Assembly: GCA_973895155.1 (NCBI GenBank)
Contig: OZ316896.1
Span: forward strand, 6,448,001-6,512,000
DNA: 64,000 bases
DNA from: Marsupella aquatica
Taxonomy: Eukaryota > Marchantiophyta
Direction: 5' to 3'
A model generated the notes under the pieces. That model ran no database searches, had not been told where the DNA came from, and saw nothing but the letters and a program-made list of their open reading frames with translations. This document shows, in pieces, positions 21,690 to 31,304 of this stretch (its first letter is position 1; each line of letters begins with the position of its first letter). The translations under genes and the position numbers were made by a program.

Positions 21690-22460
21690 AAACATTTTGT
21701 TCAATACCCACAACACTGAGTATCAATGCTATGTACCCAAGAACTGAACTACCGTGAGTATCAAATACCCCATAGCTAAGATACTAGGGAGATTGAATAT
21801 ACATTCTAAGGTACATAGTGTGCATATCCGGTACAATGATCAATCTAAAGGTACTATGTGTACCATTGAGGTACCGTGAGCATTGACTACTCAAAAATTG
21901 GAGTATTGTGTAAATTGAATGTCCAATCTAAAGTACGCAATGTGCATATCAAGTACAATAATCAATGAGAAGGTACCGTGAGTAATCATTGAGTACCGTG
22001 AGTATTGAGTATGCAATCCCTAGGGTACTATGTATATTGAATGTGCATTCTAAAGTACACCATGTGCATGTCAAGTACATCCTCAAGTTTAAATGCAATG
22101 ATATATAATGAGAAAAGGTACAAGATGTGCACTTGGTATCTTTCTGTGCAGGTGATCAAGTACAATCGGTATGCCGGTACGACGTGATACGCTGGTACGC
22201 CTGTACGATGCGGTACACCTGTACGATGCGATACGCCTGTACGATGCAATACGCCGGTATGGTCGTACGGACGAGTTGAGTGCAAAAATATGGCGAAATT
22301 GAAAACTTGTCAAATCTGAAATCAATCTGAAATCCCGTCACCAAAAACCATCGAATACTTAAGTACCCCTAGTACTTGATGGTACGCAGGTACAAGGCGG
22401 TACAAAGCGGTACAAGGCAGTACGCCGGTATGGTCGTACGGCCGCGGTACGGTCGTACGG
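21690..22460. repeat. GTAC-rich tandem repeats in the E2 leader
   Basis: Three copies of a roughly 122-bp unit start at 21795, 21917 and 22039 (core GAAT..., ATTCTAAAGTAC, ATGTGCAT). Next come about three 18-bp units (CCTGTACGATGCGGTACA type) at 22200-22253, and decamer repeats (GGTACAAGGC type) at about 22390-22420. CGCCGGTATGGTCGTACGG appears near both 22252 and 22423. GTAC tetramers dominate the whole stretch. It lies between LTR/PBS and the first ORF. Confidence 0.75.
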
Positions 22461-22640
22461 ACTGGCCAAAACCCGAAATGTCGAAAAATCAAAAAACCGT
22501 CGAAAATCAAAATTTCATCATGAAAAACCGTCGGAAGCTAAAGTAATTTTAGTCTTTGATTTGGGACCCGAATCAGAAAACTAAGACCACTTTCTCAACC
22601 TAAAATCTCGAGAGAAATCCAAATATGCAATCTATTGAAA

Positions 22641-22654
22641 CTTCTATCGCGCCA
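22641..22654 (-). other. Candidate E2 primer-binding site
   Basis: The minus strand reads TGGCGCGATAGAAG 43 nt inside the right LTR. It starts TGG as a tRNA 3' CCA complement should and is preceded by T-runs as in E1. I could not match it to a specific tRNA, and the spacing is long. Confidence 0.3.
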
Positions 22655-22697
22655 AAATCCCAGATTTCAATGCACGACAGTTCTGAAGTGAATAAAA

Positions 22698-23301
22698 TGT
22701 GAGACAAAGTGAGTCCGGAGTAAGCGAATCTGTAATGCACTTTACTAGAATGGGCGGAAAACCGTAGGGCAGCAATGTAAGCACTACTCAACGATGAAAA
22801 ACCGACCGCCGTCTATGTAATTGACGGGCACGCTATGCAACGATCATCTACGTGTAATCGACGAGCGCTGCCAAACAAGAAACTAGAAACTGTAACCGGA
22901 TTTACTTCAGAACTGAAGTGAATGAAGGGAGGCCCAGAAGGTATACCCCCTGGATCCCAAGGGATGGGCTGCCTCACCCGATAAGGCAATCTGTGAGGAG
23001 CCCTCCCAACCACTGAAACCTCACCATAACAGACGAAACAATGGTGTGCAAGATAGACTGATCCCAGATTAGGCAAACCTACCAACTAACTAACCTAATT
23101 GACCACCTGGCCCTATCCGGTGCCGCCGTCTCCTAGGTGGCGGCGAGGCGGGTTAAATCCCGAGCCGCAATCCTAGCGCCGGTCGCTCACCAGCCGCTAA
23201 ATCTACCTGGCAATGCCCTAAATTAATCAGGATCACCGCTAACTAGGATAGCCGCTCAAACCCAAGTACGTGGTTAAGCGCCGACAAGGGTTTGCATGAC
23301 A
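22698..23301 (-). repeat. E2 LTR unit, right copy (5' LTR of the element)
   Basis: 604 bp matching 12148-12755 with 13 transitions, no transversion and a 4-bp deletion. It ends GCATGACA at 23301 next to the AGGC target duplication. Confidence 0.92.
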
Positions 23302-25570
23302 AGGCGTATGTAGCAGCAAGCAACTTCAAATCCCAGTCAGTCTTGTGGGCCGATACCGTCTTGTTGAGGATCTTTCCCATAATTCCATTTGCTCTCTCTG
23401 TTAGCCCATTTGCTCGTGGATGGTAGGGGGTGGTCTTCCGATGGGTGACCAAGTAGTTCTCGGTCAGACGCGCAATCGTGTGATTGAGAAAGTGTGTGCC
23501 CCGGTCACTTACGAGTTCCAAGGGTGGGCCAAACCGTGTGAAAATCTGCTCGTACAAAAACCGTGCAGTGGTGTTAGCATCATCTTTGGCCGTTGCCCTG
23601 GCCTCCACCCACTTGGTGGAGTGGCTAGTACGATATAGCATTTTCTTCCCCTTCGGGTAATCGGAGTGAAGGGTCCGATGAAATCAATCCCCCACTTCTC
23701 AAATGGTGCAAGGGGAAGTATGGGCACCAATGGGTGTCGAGAGGAGGACCCTGGTTTTCCTTGGCGTTGGCAGGGGTCACATCTCTGAATGTACCGGTGG
23801 ACATCCCGAAAAAGAGTTGGCCACCAATAGCCAGCATCTAGTATCTTCCTAGCGGTGGTTTCTCGTGCAAAGTGGCCACCGGCTTCCTCTTCATGTAGTG
23901 CCGCCATTACTGTACTTATCTCAGCCTCCTCTAAACAATGACGAAGGCGTCCATCCATCCCGTATTTGTGAAGTACTCCCTTCACAAGCAAGTAGGGCCC
24001 CGTCTTGCGTAAGAACACTGCTGCACGTTCCGGACCCAACCGTAATGGAACGCTGGCCGTACGGAGAAATTCAAGAATTTCTCCATACCAAGTAGTGGCC
24101 TCCGTAGTCACCTTGAAGACCTCTTCATCGGGAAAACGATCATCAATCTCTTGAGAGTCAGATGCTCCCTCAATACGGGAGAAGAAGTCAGCATTGCTGT
24201 GACTCTTCCCGGATCTCACCCTTACCTCATAGTTGAACTCTTGCAACAATAGAACCCGGCGTGCAATCCTACCAGACAAATCTGGCTTATTGACCATGTA
24301 CTTCAAACTATTGTGATTCGTATGGAACACCACTTTGTAACCCAACAAATAGTGACGATATTTCTTGCAAGCGTAAATGATACCAAGAGCCTCCCTATCG
24401 GTGGGTGAGTAATTCTTTTCGGCCGGTGCCAACTGTCTACTAGCAAAGTAGATGGGGTGATCCCTCCCATCCTCATCCAGTTGGTTGAGGACAGCACCTA
24501 TGCAAAATCCTGATACGTCAACATAAACATGGAACTCTTTTGCCCAATTGGGAGTAATGAGTACTGGAGCCTCTAACAATCTCTTTTTCAATTCGTCAAA
24601 GGCAGCTTGCCGGGAGGGAGTAGGTTCAAACTCACTTCCCTTCTTCAACATGGACGTGAGTGGCATGGCCACCTTGGCAAAGTCCTTGATGAAGCGTCGA
24701 TAGTAGCCAACGCACCCCAAGAACCCTCTCACTTCCTTGACATTGGTTGGAAAGGAGACGGCCACCCACACGGCCACCTTCTCACGAACAACTTCAATTC
24801 CCCTAGCGGACACCTTGTGGCCCAACAGAATCCCCTCCTCAATTCCAAAGAAACATTTCTCAGGATGGAGCTTCAAGCATGTCTCCCGGCACCACTGAAA
24901 AGTCAATCGTAAATGTTCAGGATGATTGACTTGCTTGCCATAGACAGCAAAGTCATCAATAAAAATTTCCAAGAACCGACGCAAAAAGTCATGAAAGATG
25001 TTCATCATGAGTCGTTGGAACATCCCCGGGGCATTGCACAACCCAAAAGGCATCCTCCTAAACACAAAAATTCCCCACTCCGTCGTGAACGCCGTCTTGA
25101 GTTGGTCCTCCTGCCGAATCCAGATCTGGTTGTAGCCATAGTAACCATCCAGGAAACTATAAATTTCCCACCTTGCTACCATGTCTAACACAGTGTCCGT
25201 GAAGGGGGTAATGGTCCTTCTTGGTGGCCTCATTTAATTTCCAAAAATCTTGACACACCGGTATTTTCACCTTGCTGTCTGGCCCCTTCTTCTTGGGCAC
25301 AATGATAAGGGGTGATACCCACTCACTGTGCATGACTGGGTAAATGAAGCCCGCATCCAACAACCGATCGATCTCCTCCTTCACCATCAATGAATACTTG
25401 GGATTGAGCCGGTATTGGCGTTGTCGTACCGGCCGTGCTCCCAACATTAGGTCAATGCTATGCTCACCAAACTCAGGAGGTACCCCCTTCAAGTCCTGGT
25501 GGCTCCACGCAAATACGTCTTGGTATTCTTTCAACAACTCCTGAATGGTGTGTTGATCTGTAGCATCCAG
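23302..25570 (-). pseudogene. E1 reverse transcriptase, RNase H and integrase N-terminal part
   Basis: The minus-strand pol is broken into three frames: 25570-25205 (start of RT), 25233-23640, and 23641-23302 (integrase core). RT shows CQDFWKLNEATKKDHYPL, SFLDGYYGYNQI, MPFGLCNAPGMFQ and the FIDDF variant of YxDD. RNase H shows FHVYVDVSGFCIGAVL, DREALGIIYA, a TNH where TDH is usual, and SNADFFSR. Integrase shows CDPCQ, KWGIDFIGPF, LVSDRGTHFLN and GLTERANGIMGK. Small indels near 25565 and 25205 shift and restore the frame; another lies near 23640. E2 truncates the frame at 23302; the remainder is at 11476-12012. Confidence 0.9.
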
Positions 25571-26172
25571 CTTGTGGCCAAGTTGAGGGTCTTCCCTTCA
25601 CCGACCACCACCCTCGTATATTGCTCTGGTCTAATTACATCCAACTTATTGCGGGTTTCTTCATCAAATGTTTCCTCCAAACGTGCAAGCCTCATCCCCC
25701 CGTACACAGGCGCGTCGCTCTCTTGCTGGTCTGGCCAGGGCCTAGACGGGCCATTGGTCACATGGCTCATCATCTCCTCTACGTCTGCCTCATTTGCAAA
25801 TGCACGTAGCTCCTCTCTTAGGTCATCATCTAGGATGTCATTGACAAATTGCTCTCTTTGCTCATCATCAAACATGATATTGTGGGTCTGCCGTCTCACC
25901 TCCTCGGAGTGATCCTCCTCCGCTGAGTGATCCTCCTCTTGAGTATCAGGGGTATGTAGTGGTTCAGCTTCCACATTTTCCACTTGCTCGTCTTTGGTTT
26001 CTTCTAGCATGATGCAACCTTGGCCAAGTGGCATCTCCACTCCATTCTCCTCTGGGGTAGTAGCTTGGGGACCAAAAACATCCTCCTTTGTAAGGTGAGA
26101 AATCAATTTCACCATGTATACTTCATCTTCATCTTCCTCTGAGGTGACCTCCGAATCGTATTGTTCATCCAT
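25571..26172 (-). CDS. E1 acidic linker between protease and RT
   Basis: About 200 codons, very rich in Glu/Asp, in the same frame as the upstream gag-protease ORF and separated from it by the TGA at 26245. It has no catalytic motif. It ends with TRVVVGEGKTLNL, just before a 1-nt deletion shifts into the RT frame. Such acidic linkers are common between protease and RT in large Ty3/gypsy polyproteins. Its own ATG at 26172 is probably not a real start. Confidence 0.6.
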
Positions 26173-26244
26173 TGATGTAGTTTCCCCTTGAGGTGACTCC
26201 GCTGTCCATGGAATGATGATAGTGGGGGTACCAAACCGAAACTG

Positions 26245-28215
26245 TCATTTTCCCCAATCGATAGTCACCTTGGCCACGTATAACCAAGGGTGGCCAATCA
26301 ATATGGGAAACCCGTATGGCCTGACCGGCCGCATTACCAAGTAATTGAGGGGAAAGGATTTTCCTCCAATCATTGTGGGTATCCTGGTGAGGCAACCCAA
26401 CGGTACCACTCGGGCACCATCGGCCAGCCTCGTAGCTCGTGTAGGTGGCTCCAACTCTGTGTATCCTAATCGGTTTGCCGTCTCTTCAGTCATGATGTTG
26501 ACTCCTGAGCCCCCGTCCACTGGTACAAACTGTATTGCACATCCGTTGATGTCTATCGTGAGTTCTGGGGCACCCAAATCTTCCGTGACCCAATTGACTT
26601 GAATGGGGTCAGCCCCTACCCTGGGTAACCTCCTTCTACGCCGTCTTCCCATAAGCATCTCTTTGACTTGGTGGCGGTAGAGGGAGCTATCACGTAGTAG
26701 TTGGCCAATGGTGGCAGTGACTGGGCAGTCAAGTATGTCTTGAGTGATGTTGTATGTAGTTGCAGGAGGTATGGGTGGGATGATCTCCTCTCCTGGTTTC
26801 CAGCGAACAACCTTCTCCTCCGCTTTCTTTTTGGCCCTTGCCTCCTCCATGTCTTTGTCAATGGCCACTTGCATGGCTTGTGCTTCTAGCTCCTCTAGTT
26901 GCTTCCGTACTTCCTCTCCTACTTTGGGGTAGAACAACTTGGGGTTGTCCCGGTCAAAGTCGCTATCTTCCATGGGTGGCACCTTTGGTTCGTGTGATGT
27001 GCCTAAGGTGGAAGCTTGATGCACCTCCTTGTATTTTTGCTTCTCAATGGACTTGTCCTTCTTCTTCCCAGATCGAGTGGAGACCCGATAACAAGAGTAA
27101 TGCCTCCTCTCATCGTCGCTGTCCACCTCCGGTAGAGTCTCCATGTGAGTCCACTCGTGACTTGGTGGTGTGTGCGCAACGACCTCTGAAGCTACAACAG
27201 CAACCCTAGGTGCCTCCACAACTGGAGATACTACAACGACTGAAGATACCAACTCCTCTTTGATGGTGGCCAGCTTCTGGTTGGGGGTGTCCACTACGGC
27301 CTCTTCTTGTTTGATAACCAGTCCTCTTTCAGGCGGGGTCAAAGGGGTGTCGACTGCTTCCGTTGTGAGAAAGTTGACGTTAGCTTCCTTGAGAGGTGGT
27401 GGGGGTCCCTTCTTCTCTGGTACCCCGGCTTGTTGAGCTTTGAACGCTTCCAATGTTGGGCAGTGTGGTGCAAGATGACCCTCTCCCTTGCACAACTGAC
27501 ACAACCGGGAAAAATCTCCATTTCCTTGACGTGTGGGCTCCGGGCACACATTAGCATAGTGGCCAGCCACTCTACAATTGTAACAAATAGGAATCTTTTT
27601 CACTCCAGGATACGGTGCTCGATTTCCCGGAGTAGCACTGGGATAGTTGGAGTATGATGGTGCTCCAGCATTAGTTGAGACGCCATGAATGCTCCTAGGT
27701 CCCGGGTTGAGAGGTTGTACACTATACACATTGGCCTCTGGTGGCTCCTCCATGAAGTACTCTACTGGCCCTTCCGTTGCATAGGGAGGCGTTGAGTAGC
27801 TTGCCCCCTCACCGTCCTCCTCCCGTACTTGGAAAACCTTGGCCGGTTCTCCCGTTGGGCACTCTTTTGGGGCATGGCCAAACTTCATGCACTTGGTACA
27901 CCACACATTGGCTCTCTCCCCCAGAACTTTTCTCCTCTCTGGCTTGAGTCCTGCAAAATGCACTTTCAACGCTTTCATTTGCTGTGTCAACTCGTCGTAC
28001 CTGGCCTCTTGCTCCTTCAGACGTCTTGCCGTTGACAATGGCGTAACGGCCACCGTGGGTAGTACCACTTCACGATGAGAGGACTTCTTGATCTTCTTGG
28101 ACAACTTTTTCTTCTTCTTCCTCCATTTTTCAGCTTCTGACTCCGTAGTGTCTGACTCCGTAGTGATCTCAGAATCCTCAGATTCATCACTACTATCCGA
28201 CTCAGATGCACTCAA
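26245..28215 (-). CDS. E1 nucleocapsid (three CCHC knuckles) and protease
   Basis: 656 codons in frame with the gag ORF. It starts with a Ser/Asp/Glu-rich then Lys-rich segment. Three CCHC zinc knuckles follow: CTKCMKFGHAPKEC, CYNCRVAGHYANVC and CQLCKGEGHLAPHC. After a long linker come DCPVTATIGQLLRDSSLYRHQ and the protease PVDGGSGVNIMTEETANRLGY, where D-G-G replaces the common D-T/S-G, then PILIGHPWL. The TGA stop at 26245-26247 follows WGK. The preceding gag frame ends in TGA at 28258. Both stops could derive from CGA. Confidence 0.85.
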   Translation of the reverse strand: MSASESDSSDESEDSEITTESDTTESEAEKWRKKKKKLSKKIKKSSHREVVLPTVAVTPLSTARRLKEQEARYDELTQQMKALKVHFAGLKPERRKVLGERANVWCTKCMKFGHAPKECPTGEPAKVFQVREEDGEGASYSTPPYATEGPVEYFMEEPPEANVYSVQPLNPGPRSIHGVSTNAGAPSYSNYPSATPGNRAPYPGVKKIPICYNCRVAGHYANVCPEPTRQGNGDFSRLCQLCKGEGHLAPHCPTLEAFKAQQAGVPEKKGPPPPLKEANVNFLTTEAVDTPLTPPERGLVIKQEEAVVDTPNQKLATIKEELVSSVVVVSPVVEAPRVAVVASEVVAHTPPSHEWTHMETLPEVDSDDERRHYSCYRVSTRSGKKKDKSIEKQKYKEVHQASTLGTSHEPKVPPMEDSDFDRDNPKLFYPKVGEEVRKQLEELEAQAMQVAIDKDMEEARAKKKAEEKVVRWKPGEEIIPPIPPATTYNITQDILDCPVTATIGQLLRDSSLYRHQVKEMLMGRRRRRRLPRVGADPIQVNWVTEDLGAPELTIDINGCAIQFVPVDGGSGVNIMTEETANRLGYTELEPPTRATRLADGARVVPLGCLTRIPTMIGGKSFPLNYLVMRPVRPYGFPILIGHPWLYVAKVTIDWGK

Positions 28216-28257
28216 TTCATCACTAGAGGAACTGTCAACCGGCTTCAGCTTCTTACG

Positions 28258-29133
28258 TCAACAATGTTTGCTTGTGGCATCAGCTGCAGTGTATGACTCA
28301 GCTGCTGCAATAGCTTCAGCCAATGTGGTCGGCTTGGCTTGACGTACAAAGAACCCCATCTTGCTTGGTAGGGCAGCTACAAACCACGCTTGGCGCATAG
28401 CATCATCGGTACGGGCTTGTATCCGTCGTACCAACTTTTGGAACCTTTGCAAAAACCTCCGTAATGACTCCTTCTTCTTCATTCTGAGTTGGCCCACCTT
28501 CAAAAGTGAGGTGGCCTCCACTCCAATGGATCTGAACTCCTTCAAGAAGGCTTGCTTGAATAAAGCCCAATTGGCTTTCACATTGGCCAACAAGGAGATG
28601 AACCATGGGCCTGCCTCTCCCCTCATCATTCCAGGAATGATAGTGAGCTTGTGTGCAGACTCCCCATTAGCTTCGGCTATTCCCTCAAACTCCTCAATCC
28701 ATTCATCGGGATCATCCTTCGGCCTACCCTTGAAAGGTATGTACTGAACACGGGTACGTTGAGCAGCGGCCATGTGAACTATTTGGGGTAGCGCGGACCT
28801 CCGTGCCACTGGTAGCAGTGCAATGGGCTCCGGACTTGGACTCCGTGAAAGCTCCCGTTGCACCACCCCAAAGAGCTCCCTCTGCTCTAGCGCTTGGTCT
28901 GCTTCTAGTTCATCGTCTACACGTATGGCTTCGTTATGTTGAGCCGCTTCTTGGTGTACTCCATGATGTCCTCCTAACTCTAGTGGCAACCTCCACTCCT
29001 CAGCAAGTTGTAATCGTTCTTCGGCCGCCAATCTTTGTCTAGTACCAATCCAAGATGGCCCTTGGCCTAGCTCTGGTATTGGCGTATGAATGCGTTGGGG
29101 AGTTGCTCTACCTCCCCTTCTCCCTCTCGGCAT
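28258..29133 (-). CDS. E1 gag (capsid)
   Basis: 291 codons from ATG at 29133. A basic start (MPRGRRGGRATPQRIHTPIP) is followed by a retrotransposon gag capsid domain at about residues 120-285: DEWIEEFEGIAEANGES, then WFISLLANVKANWALFKQAF and SLRRFLQRFQKLVRRIQ. This is the usual pattern of plant Ty3/gypsy gag. It ends in TGA at 28258; the same frame resumes without gap into the nucleocapsid ORF, so the stop likely splits one polyprotein. Confidence 0.88.
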   Translation of the reverse strand: MPRGRRGGRATPQRIHTPIPELGQGPSWIGTRQRLAAEERLQLAEEWRLPLELGGHHGVHQEAAQHNEAIRVDDELEADQALEQRELFGVVQRELSRSPSPEPIALLPVARRSALPQIVHMAAAQRTRVQYIPFKGRPKDDPDEWIEEFEGIAEANGESAHKLTIIPGMMRGEAGPWFISLLANVKANWALFKQAFLKEFRSIGVEATSLLKVGQLRMKKKESLRRFLQRFQKLVRRIQARTDDAMRQAWFVAALPSKMGFFVRQAKPTTLAEAIAAAESYTAADATSKHC

Positions 29134-29350
29134 CCCATTGAGTCCTGCATGCCAAGCTCACCAAAAACAATGTCACCAACAAATCTTCTCACACATCAAT
29201 CGTCGCAAGTTGCGTTATGGTTGATGCACAATAACAAAGTAACCAAAGAACTTCTCAAGTATCAACCGTCGCAAGTTGCGTTGTGGTTGATACACCTGAA
29301 ATCCACATAGACGTAGCTCCCCTCCTTCTGCAATCAAACAAGAAGAAGGT

Positions 29351-29369
29351 ATCCCCGGCAGCGGCGCCA
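29351..29369 (-). other. E1 primer-binding site, tRNA-Asp type
   Basis: The minus strand reads TTTTTGGCGCCGCTGCCGGGG just inside the 5' LTR (spacer about 19 nt). TGGCGCCG(T/C)TGCCGGGG is the classic plant tRNA-Asp primer complement used by many Tat/Athila elements. Confidence 0.8.
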
Positions 29370-29388
29370 AAAACAAGGACCTCACCTA

Positions 29389-31304
29389 TGTCACCTGCTT
29401 ATCAAACGACTAACACAACAAACACCACATGGTTCCACTAAAAATTGTTTGTATCGTATGACGGGGACGTGGAGGGACGCTATATGGATCAATTTCATAC
29501 TAAGGATGAGTAGATTCGTTTCCGCTCCCGGAAATGTATTTTTTGATCAAGTCTATCGACTATACGTAATCTGCTTTTGATCAAGTCCCATGGACTACCT
29601 TGCTTCTACTCCTCCTGGCCTTTGGCAAAGTGCTGTCACCACTCTCCCACTCACAAGGTCGACCAAGCCATGTAAGTTTCTCTAAATACTCATACTAGGG
29701 GAAGAACACAATCGTGCAACCAAGAGAGGGAACAACACACAAGAAGTCATGAAAATCCAACCGAATCCATATCTATTAGTGGCCAAGGTAACACATTGCA
29801 TGGGCAACCCGGTCTCCTACCGTCTACCCAACTCCTGCCTCACGGGACAATGAGCCTCTCCACCTCAATACTCCAGATTAATTCCCTACTCTTGTTGAAG
29901 GCTAATCCTCACAAAAACAACACTAGACTGAGTTCCCCCCTGCTCCTACTGGGGGCTGCTGGTTAAATACCGAAAACAACAATGCGTGAACACACAAGCC
30001 CTAGGGTGTGGCGGCGGCCACTGCCCTGGCTGGCCGCCATCTGCTGGCGGCGCCGCTAACCTAAAAGTTTTCTACACATGCGGCACACATATGCACCCCT
30101 AACCCTATTGCTACCTAAGTGAGGCCAACGGTGCCTTCATCGGCCATCACACCAACTAAACAAAACTAGACTAATGTCCTATGTAGGCCATGGCCTACCT
30201 TCCTACTATGGGGCGGCCAACACCTCCCACTACTCTGGCCATGGGAATAGCCGAAAGTAGAAGTTACTCGAAATTTGGTCCTGAGAAATTTTCTGAGTAG
30301 CCACGGCCATCCTGATCGTAACCCCGAAAACGGCTCCCAAAACGGACATCAGACGCCCGAGATATGGCCTACCGAGTCTCAAATCCTACCACGGCCAGCG
30401 TCACATCCAAATCGTCCGTACGGTCTCGGCCCCCCATCACGACATCAAATTGAGGTACCCTGGCCATGGCCACATGCCCTGACTTGGCCGGGTCACCTTC
30501 TTGAAGTCCGTACGGCACCGAACCCTCATTTTTCACAAAAACGCTCCGGTCTATATCTCTCTCATTTTAACTCCGTTTGAGGCGTGTCTTACATCATTAG
30601 ATTCAGCTTGACGAGCTCCTTCCAATAAGCCCATGAGTTCTTGATTTTGAGAAGATTGAAAATTTCGACTTTTGTGTGGCCAAGGTCCGTACGGCTACCG
30701 TACTAACCGTCATCTGACTACTTGCTTGTAGTAAGATCCTCATCTATGGATTGGCCACTGGAACCCACACTGTCCTCCTGGCCGGGGTCTCACTGGGCTT
30801 GCCCTCCGGTGGCCAGGGCCTCTCCCCTCAGACCGCCTTACTGTTGGCCAACACCCTCCTTGGTCGACTTGCTGCCTTGCAGGCCGCCTGCCACCCAGGT
30901 CGGCTTCTTCCTCTCTGGCCGGCTTGTTGTTTGGCCGGCGCCCAAAAGTGATGCTTGGCCACTCTCGCCTTTCGACCCGGCCCCCATTACGTTAATACTA
31001 GGGCCGCTTAAAAATAAAAAGATAGGAATCCCCCAACGCCTACATGGAAGGGCATTAGGGTACATGCCTTGTCTTGCCCCGGCCAGTGGCCAACCCCCCC
31101 TTATCCTGAGGCTTGGCCGACAACTAAAATTAAGAGGACATAAAAACCATCAACACTCACCTCATCTTATTGTACGTAAACTATCTTTGGTGAGGTTGTA
31201 AGAGAACAAAAGGAAAAAAAAACTTGACACAAATCTATTTATTTACATGTGTGCGTCACTACTACCCTTTAAAATCATTCCTTGGGACCATTGGCCCCGT
31301 CACA
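29389..31304 (-). repeat. E1 LTR, right copy (5' LTR of the element)
   Basis: 1916 bp from TGTCACCTGC to CCCCGTCACA, colinear with 9590-11505. It is followed by the CTCAC duplication (31305-31309). The element's promoter should lie here; I could not fix a TATA box. Confidence 0.95.

Larger units (their letters stand above)
12013..23301 (-). mobile_element. E2: Ty3/gypsy retrotransposon encoding a DNA methyltransferase and a PHD finger
   Basis: 11.3 kb inserted in the E1 integrase gene; AGGC is duplicated at 12009-12012 and 23302-23305, and the outer ends are TGTCGTGC and GCATGACA. Near-identical 604/608-bp LTR units (12148-12755, 22698-23301) differ by 13 transitions, no transversions and one 4-bp indel. 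Minus-strand order: LTR, GTAC-rich leader, extra ORF (21242-20523), gag-protease (19882-17546), then one long frame with protease end, C5 DNA methyltransferase, RT, RNase H, integrase and PHD finger to 12904, polypurine tract, LTR. The pol frame has seven stops, so this copy is not functional as read. The left end is irregular: a 130-bp segment is present on both sides of the left LTR. Confidence 0.93.
9590..31304 (-). mobile_element. E1: Ty3/gypsy LTR retrotransposon inserted in E0 gene B
   Basis: The element spans 21.7 kb, or about 10.4 kb without the nested E2 and its 4-bp duplication. Two 1916-bp LTRs (9590-11505 and 29389-31304) begin TGTCAC and end TCACA, flanked by CTCAC duplications. 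Coding is on the minus strand in the order gag, zinc knuckles/protease, RT, RNase H, integrase. A tRNA-Asp-type primer-binding site and a polypurine tract lie at the expected edges. By eye I count roughly 25-30 differences between the LTRs, nearly all transitions (about 1.5%). The tRNA-Asp site and the protease and integrase style suggest a Tat/Athila-like non-chromovirus; the clade is less certain than the superfamily. Confidence 0.95.

Noticed and set aside
12013-23301. A host DRM or DNMT3 gene interrupted by a retrotransposon.
   Set aside because: The methyltransferase is in the same frame as protease upstream and RT downstream, without introns, inside LTRs; it is part of the element.
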